Positions 48,257 through 58,655 of a stretch of 64,000 nucleotides of DNA are shown one piece after another. Source of the DNA: Artocarpus heterophyllus (taxonomy: Eukaryota; Streptophyta; Magnoliopsida; Rosales; Moraceae); NCBI GenBank assembly GCA_025403435.1, contig CM046354.1:24152728-24216727 (forward strand), in the 5' to 3' direction. Position numbers and translations under genes: made by a program. The notes below the pieces were generated by a model. That model saw only the letters and a list, made by a program, of their open reading frames with translations. It had not been told where the DNA came from and searched no databases. Positions within the stretch are counted from its first letter, which is position 1; every line of letters starts with the position of its first letter.

Positions 48257-50253
48257 TGCTAGAAAACAAAACACAACAGAATTTTAAAATTTTAAATTAA
48301 AGTCTTTTTCTAAAACACAAGTTTGACATGCTAAGTACATAAATTAATAATAGATCTTACGTATCTCTTTTATATACCAAAGGTGTAGAAAAACTAAGAA
48401 AAGAAAAATGTTTTAGAAGCTCATTAACCAATTGGTTTTCTTTGCTATTTTCTATCCATGATTAGAGTGCAGGTGGTTGCATGTCATACAGTCTTCCTAT
48501 GGTGACTCTCCTTCTAACCACTTGAGAAAGCCAAGTGCTAAGGTCCCAAATGTTTAACAATAGCTCTCTAAGAGTATCAGAGTTTTTTTTATTAGAGTAC
48601 TCACTCTATGCTTCTCAAATGATCTGAGAAACAATGAAAAATAGCTCTATTTTTATAGTGGTCGAATTTGTGGTTAAACTTTATCATATTAGGCTTCAAA
48701 ATTCGAGTGTAGATCAACTTCTGATGAAAAATGCATAACTTGATTATCGCATGTTGGCATACTGAACTAGCTCAATTGACCTACCAAACTAACTACACCG
48801 GCCTACTGAACTGTCTACACCGTCCTTCCAAGCTTGGCCATCGGCTTGCCGACTAAGAGATAATCTAGAAATCTCAAAATATCTTATTTTTATATGGGAA
48901 TCTTTGATCAAGCCATAATTTTAATTCAAATAACCTAATAGAGAAGTTATCTGGTTAAAACAATCATATACATATAATCCCATATCCAACAAAATATTAT
49001 CCAAATAATTCAGTATATTCATCTTGAATTAATTCATAAAATTAATTCAACTAATAAACTAACATGAACTATTAAATTCACTCCAATCGAATTTTAGCAA
49101 ATCTAATAATTAATACAAGTCACCAATATATAGGAAAAACATACCGTGTCATTACAAGAATTATTGTAAACTAGCAAAGGGGACCCGATGAACATATATA
49201 TATCAAGCTCCTATAATTATAAAATAACATATCCTAGATACATATTTTATAATCATCAACTCTAACACCACTCCACTAAAAGCTTAGAGCTGCACTCTCA
49301 AACTGTATAAAATTACGAAGCTCTAAAAGCTGATCATCCTTGACATATCATAATGTGTAATATTCCCATAGGATATTCATAATCGACTTAAAGATAAATT
49401 CTGTTTTATCTTCTTGATTATTTTTGTCTTATGTTCCATTATCTCACCATTGGAATGCTTACTATTCAATTATACCATTCGGTTACACCTATGCATTGGA
49501 ATGGTTAAGCACTTCAGTCTTCCAATTATAGGATAGTGCCTATAAGAGAATATTATTAACTCTACAAAAGAGACATGGATTCTATATCTATTAACAATGG
49601 GTCTACGATAATCAAGAATTATGTCTCCAACGTACCAGTATGCGTACCATCATCTAATCAGGATGTCACCCTTTTGTATATCAAAAGACAAAAGTCAAGA
49701 ATATGAGCTCATTACTAATTTTAGGATTAAGACATCATGCATATGATTGTCAAAAGTGAATTGATTAAACAAACGGAATTATTGATCAAATCAATTAGAC
49801 TTTTATCCTGATCTAATATATCGTCACCTATGACAATATACCAATGTTTCTACTCGTAGAGTCCTACTCTGATGACCAAGATAAGTTATCTCCCATTAGG
49901 GATGTAAACAACATAATAATCTTAACATGAATAAATTGCGTCCAACTTTATTCCCTCTATTGCGGACTTATCATTTTGACTATTATTTTTAAGATTCATG
50001 TCTTCCACATAATCTATCCATCGTATGCACGATCTTGAAGTTTTAGACTAATAGTCTTAGACTTTTGTTTGCTTATCATACATTCAACAAAAATGAACAA
50101 AAAGAGGACAACATTTGGTATATGAATAATAAATAAACTCTTTATTGATTAAATGTCTCCAAAACTTATTACATCATTTAGTCCCCTCTTTATTGATTAG
50201 ATGTCTCCAAAAACTTATTGCTTCATTTAGTCCTTAGGGCACCATGTCTAACA
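48257..50253 (-). repeat. Copia-B 5' LTR
   Basis: 1997 bp, plus-strand ends TGCTAGAAAAC and CATGTCTAACA. It matches the split 3' LTR. A small direct duplication of a CTCTTTATTGATT-containing stretch lies at about 50140-50220. Decayed palindrome repeats near 48760-48870. Confidence 0.9.
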
Positions 50254-51170
50254 CACGATACGCCTTTTACAAAAAGGATTACTTCTGTCATTCCTCTCAA
50301 ATATGGAAATCTTCTGTTCGCGTGTTTTGATGGAACCGCAAACCCAAAAGATCACCTCCTCTAGTACAAGAATGATGTTAGTGCGACAAACATCCTAGAC
50401 TCAATACTAGACGAGATGATGTGTAAGCTATTTGCACAAATTTTGAAAGGACCAACCCTTCGATGGTTCAACAACTTGCCTTTTGGAATAATTGATAGCT
50501 TCAAGAGGTTGGTAGATTCCTTTATTAAAGCCCACTCTGTGCACATCAAGACAGGCAAAATGACCAAAGACCTTTGGTGGGTGAGCCAAAGCCCAGGAGA
50601 ATCGTTACAGGCTTATGTTAAAAGATTTAGTAAAGTCATCTTCAAGATCTTAGATTTTGAGGACAAAACAGCTTGGGAAGCTTTGAAGAAGGGACTTCTG
50701 CATAAGTCCTCGTTCAAAAACAGCATCTACTAAAAATATCCGTAGACAAGCCAAGAGGCCCTAAACAAAGTCAAGGGGTGGATTGATCTCAAAAAGGAAA
50801 ACAAGCGTTGCAATTGAGAACTTGCAAGGAACATAGAGAAGAATAGAAGGATGGAAAGGCAACCAAAGACACAACCAGAATGAAGAGGATGAACAAGAAT
50901 ACCTCCATGAAGGGAATGGAGGAAGAAAAAAGAACGAAAAGCACAGGGTGAGCAAGCTACTATCACCGCTAAGGTACGCCTTAAACATATCCCTGGTTGG
51001 ATTGACTGCCTATTTGAAGGGGAAAGATTATGTTAGACAGCCAAAAAAAATAGCCCTCAATGAATCCAGCGACCATACAAAGTATTGTGCATTTCACTAT
51101 GACATAGGACATTTGACAATAAACTACAAGGTTCTACAAACCAAGATCGCAGAATTACTAAAGAAATGAC
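50254..51170 (+). pseudogene. gag: Gypsy-C gag core and zinc-finger-like region (disrupted)
   Basis: It opens with TPFTKRITSV and FDGTANPKDHL, then the gag core CKLFAQILKGPTLRWFNNLP and SPGESLQAYVKRFSKVI (50416-50733). It shifts frame to reach HTKYCAFHYDIGHLT (51075-51120), the Tat-type single zinc-knuckle region with the last Cys changed. A stop at about 50360 and frame changes disable it. This is the continuation of the gag interrupted at 22680. Confidence 0.85.
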
Positions 51171-51279
51171 ATTTGATGGAGTACCTATCAGAAAGAGGAA
51201 AGTGAACCTATAGGCTGGATAGTGAGTGGAGCGGACCAAGGAACCGACAAGCCCAAGAGAAAACTCCATCACCACCACT

Positions 51280-51800
51280 AGTCAAGAAAGTGATCGAAGC
51301 CATCTGTAGGGGCTTGGTTTATAGCGAAGACTCCACAAACCAAATGATAGCCCATTAGAGAAGAGTGAATCAGGCAACCACTAGTTCGATGATGGAAGAA
51401 TATGGTGGGTGCACCATTTCCTTTCATAGCGGCGAAGCGTCGGGGCTCAATAAGCCACACAACAATGCCTTGGTAATCAAACATAACTTCACGAATTGTG
51501 AGATTAGAAGGATACTTGTTGATAATAGAATCTCAACAGACATTTTGTTTCTCTCAACGCTGAAAGAGATAGACATCGATGACAAAGACATAAAAAAATC
51601 AACCACCATGTTGGTGGGATTCAATGGAGAGGCCACTGAAGCCCTAGGAAGAATCAAACTACCAGTCTATGCTGCTGGAGAAAATAGGATGACGAATTTT
51701 CTTGTCATGGACTACTCTTCTAGGTACAACATGATCCTTAGGCGAATGTGGATACATTCAATAAAATTTGTCCCATCTATTTACAAACAGCGAGTCTAAT
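51280..51800 (+). pseudogene. pol: Gypsy-C protease
   Basis: The frame at 51365-51799 carries NNALVIKHNFTNCEIRRIL, then VDNRISTDILF at the position of the usual VDNGSS active site, MLVGFNGEATEALGRIKLPV and SSRYNMILRR. The block order is that of Tat-lineage proteases. The altered active-site residues suggest loss of function. Confidence 0.85.
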
Positions 51801-52059
51801 TCCCAATGAAGTAAGAGATGAGAGAAATCCATGGGAGCCAAGAAGTGGCAAGGAGTTGCTATCTAAAGGTAATAAAGTAGAAGAAACCAGCCTTATAGCA
51901 ACTATAGATGAGCCCACGGAATGGGCCGAGTGTGCAAGAGAAGGGGGAGCTAGTGCTTGAATAATTAGATGAGGTATAGATTTACCCTGAACACAAAAGC
52001 CAAACAGTTAATATCAGCTCGCAGCTTAATTCAAAGGTAAAGTCAAGAATAGTTGATTT

Positions 52060-52920
52060 TCTAAGGCTAATAAAGATTGTTTCACTTGGCCCCATATGGT
52101 TATGCTTGGAATCGACCCAAGTATCTCACACCAACTCAACATCAATCCAAACAATCAGCTTGTACGACAAAAGAAAACGGTTGGAGGTCGAGTGGAATAA
52201 CATAGTAGTGGAGGAAGTTAGGCGTTTGTTGGAAGTAGTGTTTATTCGACCAGTTTAGTTAGATTGGCTTGCGAATGTCGTGATAATGAAGAAAAAAAAT
52301 GGGAAATGGCAAATGTGTGTATACTTCATAGGCTTGAACAGAGCATGTCCAAAAGACAACTATCCATTATCACACTTCGACCACCTCATTAATGCAACTG
52401 CTAGCCATAAAATCTTAAGCTTTCTCGACATATTCTTTGGTTATAACCAAATCTTGTTGCATACTAAAGATCAAGAAAAGACCACCTTCATCACAGAGCA
52501 TAGTATTTTTTGTTTCAAGGTCATATTGTTCGAGTTGAAGAACATTGGAGCGACCTACCAAAGGCTTGTCAACATGAAGTTCGAGGAATAGATCAATAAA
52601 AATATGGAAGTTTACATTGATGATATGCTAGTAAAATCTTTGTAGGCTCACTTTCATATGCAGCATTTACAAGAGTGCTTTCATGTGTTGAGGAAGTATA
52701 ACTTGAAGTTGAACCCAAAAAAGTATACTTTCGAAGTTACCAATAGAATGTTCTTGGGATATCTTATGACAAAGCAGGGGATCAAGGCAAACCCAGATCA
52801 AGTAAAAGCTTTCCAACATATGCCATCGCCACGAAGTGAGCGAGATTTTTAGAAGTTGACAGGGTGAATCGTAGCTCTCAGCCGGTTCATAGCTCACTCA
52901 TCAGACAAATGTTTGCCCTT
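52060..52920 (+). pseudogene. pol: Gypsy-C reverse transcriptase (disrupted)
   Basis: KKNGKWQMCVYFIGLNRACPKDNYPL (from 52286), SFLDIFFGYNQI, FELKNIGATYQRLVN and the intact catalytic YIDDMLVKS (YIDD codons 52613-52624) are readable, interrupted by stops at 52589 and near 52642. The thumb part LNPKKYTFEV and FLGYLMTKQGI follows. Confidence 0.88.
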
Positions 52921-52937
52921 CTTTTAATTGCTAAGAA

Positions 52938-53055
52938 GAACACGAAGTTTCATTAGAGTGATCGATGTGAACAAGCCTTCTAAGAACAACTAAAAGAACA
53001 TGAAGTTTCAATAAAGTGATCGATGTGAACAAGCCTTTCAAGACTTAAAGAAGTA
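52938..53055 (+). repeat. 58-bp tandem duplication inside Gypsy-C pol
   Basis: CACGAAGTTTCATTAGAGTG at 52941 and CATGAAGTTTCAATAAAGTG at 52999 begin two parallel copies that share GATCGATGTGAACAAGCCTT. 58 is not a multiple of 3, so the duplication also shifts the frame. Confidence 0.85.
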
Positions 53056-53399
53056 CCTTTCCACTTTGTCGATCATGTCAAAACCAAAAGATGGGAAACC
53101 GTTGTGCTTTTAGAAATGACAGTTAGCTCTGCTCTAGTCAAGGAGGAAAACTTGATTTAGAAGCCAGTGTTCTTTGTGAGTCAAACCCTACTAGATGTGG
53201 AAACTAGGCACTCTATTATTGAAAAACTTGCACTCACACTCCTCATATTCGTTCACAAATTGCGACCATATTTTTAGAGCCATAAAATTATAATGTTATT
53301 GTCATACCCAATGTAAGCCATTATGCACAAGTTAGATGTTTCAAGAAGTTTGACAAAATGGGATGTTGAACTCACCCAGTTTGATATCGAGTAGGAGCC

Positions 53400-53932
53400 T
53401 CAAACCATGATAAAGCCACAAGTACTGGCCGATTTTGTCATGGAGATAACATATGAGCCATACAACGATAAGCCAAAGGTATGGACCATGCATGTAGACA
53501 GGGCTAGCAATGAAAAAGATTTGGAGTCAGAGTCCTGCTATAATCACCAACGGGCAAAGAAATTGAACAAAGCTTCAGATTAGGTTTTAGGGCAACCAAT
53601 AACAAAGCAAAGTATGAAGCCAAAATCGTCGACTTAAGACTAGCCGCGATTCTAGGGGCTACAGAGCTTATGGTAGAAAGTGACTCAACATTGGTTGTCA
53701 ACCAAATCATTGGAGAGTATGAGACTTGGGATGACAAAATTGTCGCCTACCTGAAGATTGTTAATAAACTAAAGCATTAGTTTGATCGGTTCAAAGTAAG
53801 GAACGTGCCATGTGAGTTGAACTCAAGAGCAGGCGTGCATGCCAATCTTGGATTGTCTGTCGAAGTAAAAGAAAAGAAAGTCATCCCACTTGAATATATC
53901 GAGCGACCCAACATCGAAATGACCTAGGAGAC
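53400..53932 (+). pseudogene. pol: Gypsy-C RNase H (second-type, disrupted)
   Basis: Recognisable blocks are MHVDRASNEK (catalytic Asp region, about 53490), GFRATNNKAKYEAKIVDLRLA, MVESDSTLVVNQIIGEYETWDDKIVAYL and FKVRNVPCELNSRAGVHANL. This is the additional RNase H known from Tat elements. A frameshift lies near 53515. The sequence is cut at 53932 by element D. Confidence 0.85.
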
Positions 53933-55259
53933 TGATGCAGGTGCATTGCATCAAACACATGGCACAAGTCAAGGGTGCATGTGCATGGAAGAATTTTATT
54001 AAGTTTTTATTTTATTGCTTTGTTCTTGCTATTATCATTAAATTAAAAACATTTATTGGTGAGGGTTTAAGTGAAAACATTTAGTGGATTTTACTTGTAA
54101 TATTTGGCCTCATAATTATGTGGAGTTCAGCCCAAGAAGAAAGCATAGAAGGCACCATTCATGAGAAATTTGGCTTCGAGCCACATGCAAAAGGATGGAA
54201 GATTACTCGTAATTGCATGGTAACGACTACCAAGGTAATTAAGAGCAAATTTCCTATACTTGAAGAAGTGGGGAAGTTTGAATTTGGCCAAGTATGGGAA
54301 TATGTTATCAGCTAAATTGAGGGGTATGTCAATAACAAAATCAACGCCTATTTTAGGAAGAATACGGACTGGAGAAAAAATGGAAAGTGGTGGTCATTAG
54401 TCTCGTAAATTTGGTAGTATTAGTTGTTGTCATCACTTTGATTGAGTCAGAAATCAAATGGGTTGAAAATGAGGGGGAAAATTTGTTTGGGAAGGGGGCT
54501 GATGATAGGCGTGTTTAATAAGTGAATTTTGTGTGTTCGCAATGTAATATTTTAGGAAAAGAGTGTGAAATAAATGGTTGAATATTAGGGTTGCTTGGGT
54601 GTGTCAAAAGAGTGTGAATTCAGCATGATTAAAAAGGAAAGACAAGTGGCTGCAAGGAAGGAAGGAAATTCAAAAAAAAAATTAGGAAGAAGCTTGCATG
54701 GATTTTGCATGGATTTGGATGTAAAAATAAGCAAAATTTGTCCATCTTTGTAGCTGACTTCGTAATGAACTCAAATTTATGGCATTTAAGTGTAATAAGC
54801 ACTACGTGGTGAAAAAGCCCTTGCATGGGTCAATCTATGTGCAATTGATTATTATATTTTATGGCTAAAATTGAAGTTGTCATGTGAGCCTTGGATGGTT
54901 GCATGAAACTTATAAATTGAAGCCTAAGTTTTCCTTTGAGAAGAGTTTTTTGGGAAATGAAATTTAATGAACATTTTGAGTCTCAACCTTTGTGTGGGTT
55001 AAGTCTTGAAACCTTGGTTCTGTATCCTTAGAGTTGGACGGCTAAGGTGGTGAATCAAATAGGTCTGTATCTAAGAGTGGTGATTAATTTCTATATCTCT
55101 TAGTGGTTACCTAGTCTTGTCCTTTAGGGTGGTGATTAATTTCTTTGTCCCTTAGTTCTATCTCTTGGTTTAGTTTTGTCTAAGTTTCGGTTGAAAAGAA
55201 AATGAAAAATTTTAGAGTACAAAACCTATAACATTTTCGTCCTTAGGAATCCGCCATCA
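53933..55259 (+). repeat. Element D 5' LTR
   Basis: Runs from TGATGCAGG to CCGCCATCA. About 14 differences from the 3' LTR are countable in the first 215 aligned bases. Contains a broken copy of the LTR reading frame (53935 onward) and a direct repeat of GGTGATTAATTTCT near 55080 and 55132. Confidence 0.93.
53935..54520 (+). pseudogene. LTR reading frame of element D, 5' copy (disrupted)
   Basis: The same frame as the 3' copy opens with ATG at 53935. It is interrupted by a TAG near 54082, another near 54313 and a one-base deletion near 54375. The middle part, 54118-54315, keeps EESIEGTIHEKF and FPILEEVGKFEFGQVWEYVIS. Function unknown. Confidence 0.6.
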
Positions 55260-55262
55260 ATT

Positions 55263-55274
55263 TGGTATCATAGC
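55263..55274 (+). other. Element D primer binding site
   Basis: TGGTATCATAGC lies 3 bp after the LTR and differs from TGGTATCAGAGC by one base. Confidence 0.85.
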
Positions 55275-55336
55275 AAGTTCGAGCCAACTCTAGGAAGAAA
55301 TTATATTTTCCATCTTTTTTGGATTCTTGTGACCAA

Positions 55337-56494
55337 ATGGCACAACGTCAGACCGCACAAAGAGTTTAAGGAACCTTGGGAATGGTTCTTAAGAATACCA
55401 ACAATGACCTCACAGTGGAAGAAATATGAGCCACAATTGTAATGTTATAATGCCAATTATTGGAGAAGAAAGCCCAAAATGAACGCCTTCATGAAGCCAT
55501 CAATCAGCCTCGACGAGCACCTCTAATATGTGACTCCGTGACTCAAGTGAAGAAGATGACCTTGAATCCTCCTAGGGAGATTCACATTCCGACCATTTCA
55601 TGCCTCGTAGGAGATTCCGTAACAAGAAGAGAGATGGAGACATCAAAGTAGATCTTTCGGAGTTCGATGGGCATGGTCATGGTGACAACTTTCTAGAATG
55701 GCTCAATATGGTGGAGCGAATTTTTGAATTCAAGGAGTACTTGGACGAGCAGAAAGTGAAACTCGTAGCCATCAAGCTAAAAGGCTATGCTTCTCTATGG
55801 TGGGAAAACTTACGCCGAGAATGCATGTGAGAAGGAAGGTAACCAATTAAGACGTGGAGCAAACTAAGAAGGGAAATGAAGAGGAAGTTTCTATTCGACA
55901 ATTACAAATAGGATAATTACCTTCAATTTTATAACTTTAAACAAGGAGACCTTTCTGTAGAGGATTACACTCGAGAATTCGAGTATTTGATGTTGAAGTA
56001 CGACGCGGTGGAACGCAAGGAGCAAACCATTGCATGTTTTCTAGGTGGTCTCAAAAAGGAGATTTGGATGTTATACATTTGCAGCCATATTGGACATTCA
56101 ACAACATCCGAAAATTGGCAATGAACGTGGAAGAGCAACAAGCCAAGCAAAATATAAGCCGATCAACTTATCCTCTAAGAACGTCAACCCCGAGCCTAAG
56201 GTGACTCCATCAACACGACCTTCATCAAGTGGGACCAAGGTGGATGACAAAAGTAGCCAACAACCAATGGACAAGAGGTGGTGTTTCAAGTGTAATGAGG
56301 TAGGCCATATGTCTTCAAAATGTCCCCATCGAAACATCATTACAATCCTTGAGAAGGTTGAAGAAAAAGAAGTCAAGGAGGAAGAGAAGATCGAAGAAAC
56401 AAGTGGTGATGTGGGAGAGGCACTCGTGGTACAAAGAACACTTCATGCAATGGTGGCTGAAAATGAGGATTGGCTACGAGTGAGTTTGTTCTAA
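55337..56494 (+). pseudogene. gag: Element D gag (disrupted)
   Basis: It starts at ATG 55337 (MAQRQTAQRV) followed by a stop. The gag core reads FLEWLNMVERIFEFKEYLDEQKVKLVAIKLKGYASLWW in pieces from 55690, then QGDLSVEDYTREFEYLML. The zinc knuckle CFKCNEVGHMSSKC (CX2CX4HX4C, 56284-56325) is complete. It ends in an acidic Glu/Lys stretch with a stop at 56492. At least two frame changes occur (near 55600 and 56045). Gag family Ty3/gypsy; the clade is not assigned. Confidence 0.9.
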
Positions 56495-56980
56495 ACAACA
56501 TGCACTTTCGAAAGGAAAATTTGCAACGTCATCATTGACGGAGGGGGTTGTGCCAACGTTGTCTCAAAAACCATGGTAAACAAACTCCAAATGGTAACAG
56601 AACCTCATCCTGATCCTTACAAAATTCAATGGTTTAAAAACGATGGTGGAATTAGAGTTTTTAAATGATTTCTAGTTTCATTATCAATTGGTTCCAAATA
56701 TCGTGATGATGTTTTGTGTGATGTGGTGCCAATGGATGCATGTCATATCCTACTTGGATGGCCTTGGTTGTATGATCTAGAGGTGATGCATGATTGGCGC
56801 AAAAACACATATTCTTTTACAAAAGATGGAGTGCGCATTGTGTTGTTGCCAAACAAGAGTTTTCATGGAGAAAAGGAGGTTGGTCTGATCATCCGAGGAG
56901 ACAATGAGGAGCTTGATCAATTGGGGTTAGGCGAGCCAATTTTGACTCGAGGAAGAGTTGTTCCAACCCGGGGAGAATGA
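56495..56980 (+). pseudogene. Element D protease-like domain
   Basis: In the frame of the zinc knuckle, IIDGGGCANVVS (about 56530-56565) sits where IDSGS-type aspartic protease sites occur. LVSLSIGSKY, DVVPMDACHILLGWPWLYD and HDWRKNTYSF blocks follow as in plant gypsy proteases. One TGA lies near 56666. The frame ends at TGA 56978-56980, the first three bases of the 3' LTR. No RT follows. Confidence 0.87.
56970..56977 (+). other. Element D polypurine tract
   Basis: GGGGAGAA lies directly before the 3' LTR and still within protease codons. Confidence 0.75.
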
Positions 56981-57562
56981 TGCAGGTGCATTGCGTCAAA
57001 CACATGGCACAAGTCAAGGGTGCATGTGCATGGAAGAATTTTATTAAGTTTTTATTTTCTTGTTTTTTTCCTGCTATTATAATTAAATTAAAAAGATTTA
57101 TTGGTGAGGGTTTGAGTGAAAACATTAAGTGGATTTTACTTGCAATATTTGGCCTCATAATCACATGGAGTTTAGCCCAAGAAGAAAGCATAGAAGGCAC
57201 CATTCATGAGGAATTCAACTTCTTGCCACATGCAAAAGGATGGAAGATTACTTGTAATTGCAATGTAATGACTACCAAGGTAATTAAGAGGAAATTTCCT
57301 ATACTTGAAGAAGTGGGGGAGTTTGAATTTGGCCAAGTATGGGAATATGTTATTAGCCAAATTGAGGGGTATGTCAATAACAAAATCAATGCCTATTTTA
57401 GGAAGAATATGGACTAGGGAAAAGAATGGAAAGTGATGGTCATTAGTCTCTTAATTTTGGTGGTATTAGTTGTTGTCATCACTTTGATTGAGTAAAAAAT
57501 TAAATGGGTTAAAAATGAGAGGGAAAATTTGTTTGGGAAAGGGGCCGATGATAGGCATGTTT
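56977..57562 (+). pseudogene. LTR reading frame of element D, 3' copy: predicted small membrane protein, unknown
   Basis: ATG 56977 overlaps the protease stop as ATGA. The open frame runs 146 codons to a TAG (57415-57417). In-frame sequence beyond it continues to a TAA near 57562, so an original length of about 195 residues is inferred. Hydrophobic segments are residues 22-36 and 52-66, plus a strongly hydrophobic ILVVLVVVITLI stretch after the TAG. Between them lies a polar region with EESIEGTIHEEF and FEFGQVWEYVISQIEGY. No family is recognised. It could be a captured host fragment, an element-specific protein, or chance. Confidence 0.5.
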
Positions 57563-58454
57563 AATGTGTGAATTTTGTGTGTTTGCAATGTAATATTTTA
57601 GGAAAAGAGCGTGAAATAAATGGCTGAATACTAGGGTTGCTTGGGTGTGTCAAAAGAGTGTGAATTCACCATGATTGAAGAGGAAAGATAAGTGGTTGCA
57701 AGGAAGGAGGGAAATTCAAAAAAAAAAAAAATGGGAAGAAGTTTGCATGGATTTTGCATGGATTTGGATGTAAAAATAAGCAAAATTTGTCCACCTTTGT
57801 GGTTGACTTTGTAATGCACTCAAATGTATGGCATTTAAGTGTAATAAGCACTAGGTGGTGAAAAAGCCTTGCATGGGTCAATCTATGTGCAATTAATTAT
57901 TATATTTTATCGCTGAAATTGAAGTTGTCATGTGAGCCTTGCATGGTTGTAAATTATAAATAGAAGCCTAAGTTATCCTTTGTGAAGAGTTTTTTAGGAA
58001 ATGAAATTTAATGAACGTTTTGAGTCTCAACCTTTGTGTGGGTTAAGTCTTGAAACATTGATTCTGTATCCTTAGAGTTAGACGGCTAAGGTGGTGAATC
58101 AAATAGGTCGTATCTAGGAGTGGTGATTAATTTCTATATCTCTTAGCAGTGACCTAGTCTTGTCCATTAGGTTGGCGATTAATTTCTATATCCCTAAGTT
58201 CTATCTCTTGGTTTAGTTTTGTGACGCCCCCTACCAGATGTCACAGATGTTGTTACATTCATCATTTTTGCCATTATTTAAGATAAACTATTTAAATGAA
58301 AACATAATTTGGAAACATACCCCAAGACCATCCATACATTTTTTTAAAAACATTTATTAAATTACTTAATTATAAATATTCTTTAAATAGTTTATCAACA
58401 CCAAAACAATTAAACCAAAATTGAAATAACAATTAACACAACTTTTAAAATCTG

Positions 58455-58655
58455 CTTACATAGTTTGGTAGGCCAAACTTCAGACATCAGAAGGCCAAAC
58501 ATGAACGGTAGTCCAAACTTCAACTACCGGCAGGCCGTCCGAGGCTCTACAAAATCAGGGTTTTAAAACACTTGGATCGGCAGGCCGATGCAGGGTTATC
58601 GGTAAGCCGATTATAGCATCGACAGATCGATCAGTGACGATCGAAAGGCCGATCT
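58455..58655. repeat. palindrome array in the solo gypsy-like LTR
   Basis: About nine units occur, including ATCGGCAGGCCGAT (58576-58589) with perfect 6-bp arms and ATCGGTAAGCCGAT (about 58599-58612). The core is the same as in Gypsy-1/2 and the copia elements. Confidence 0.8.

Larger units (their letters stand above)
22681..50253 (-). mobile_element. Copia-B: Ty1/copia retrotransposon containing two younger elements
   Basis: On the minus strand its 5' LTR is 48257-50253 and its 3' LTR is 22681-22900 plus 32561-34311. The internal genes are at 34330-38016 and 46525-46703. Rejoining across Copia-A gives a 3' LTR of about 1971 bp, close to the 1997-bp 5' LTR. It sits in Gypsy-C gag, since gag-like sequence stops at 22680 and resumes at 50254. 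The flanks TGTGA and CACGA differ by three transitions, so no clear TSD is visible. Confidence 0.88.

Noticed and set aside
57666..57881. Minus-strand Phe-rich frames in the element D LTRs, also 54629-54826
   Set aside because: They are present in both LTRs only because the LTRs are duplicates. Their Phe richness comes from an A-run on the plus strand, and no start context or second feature supports them.
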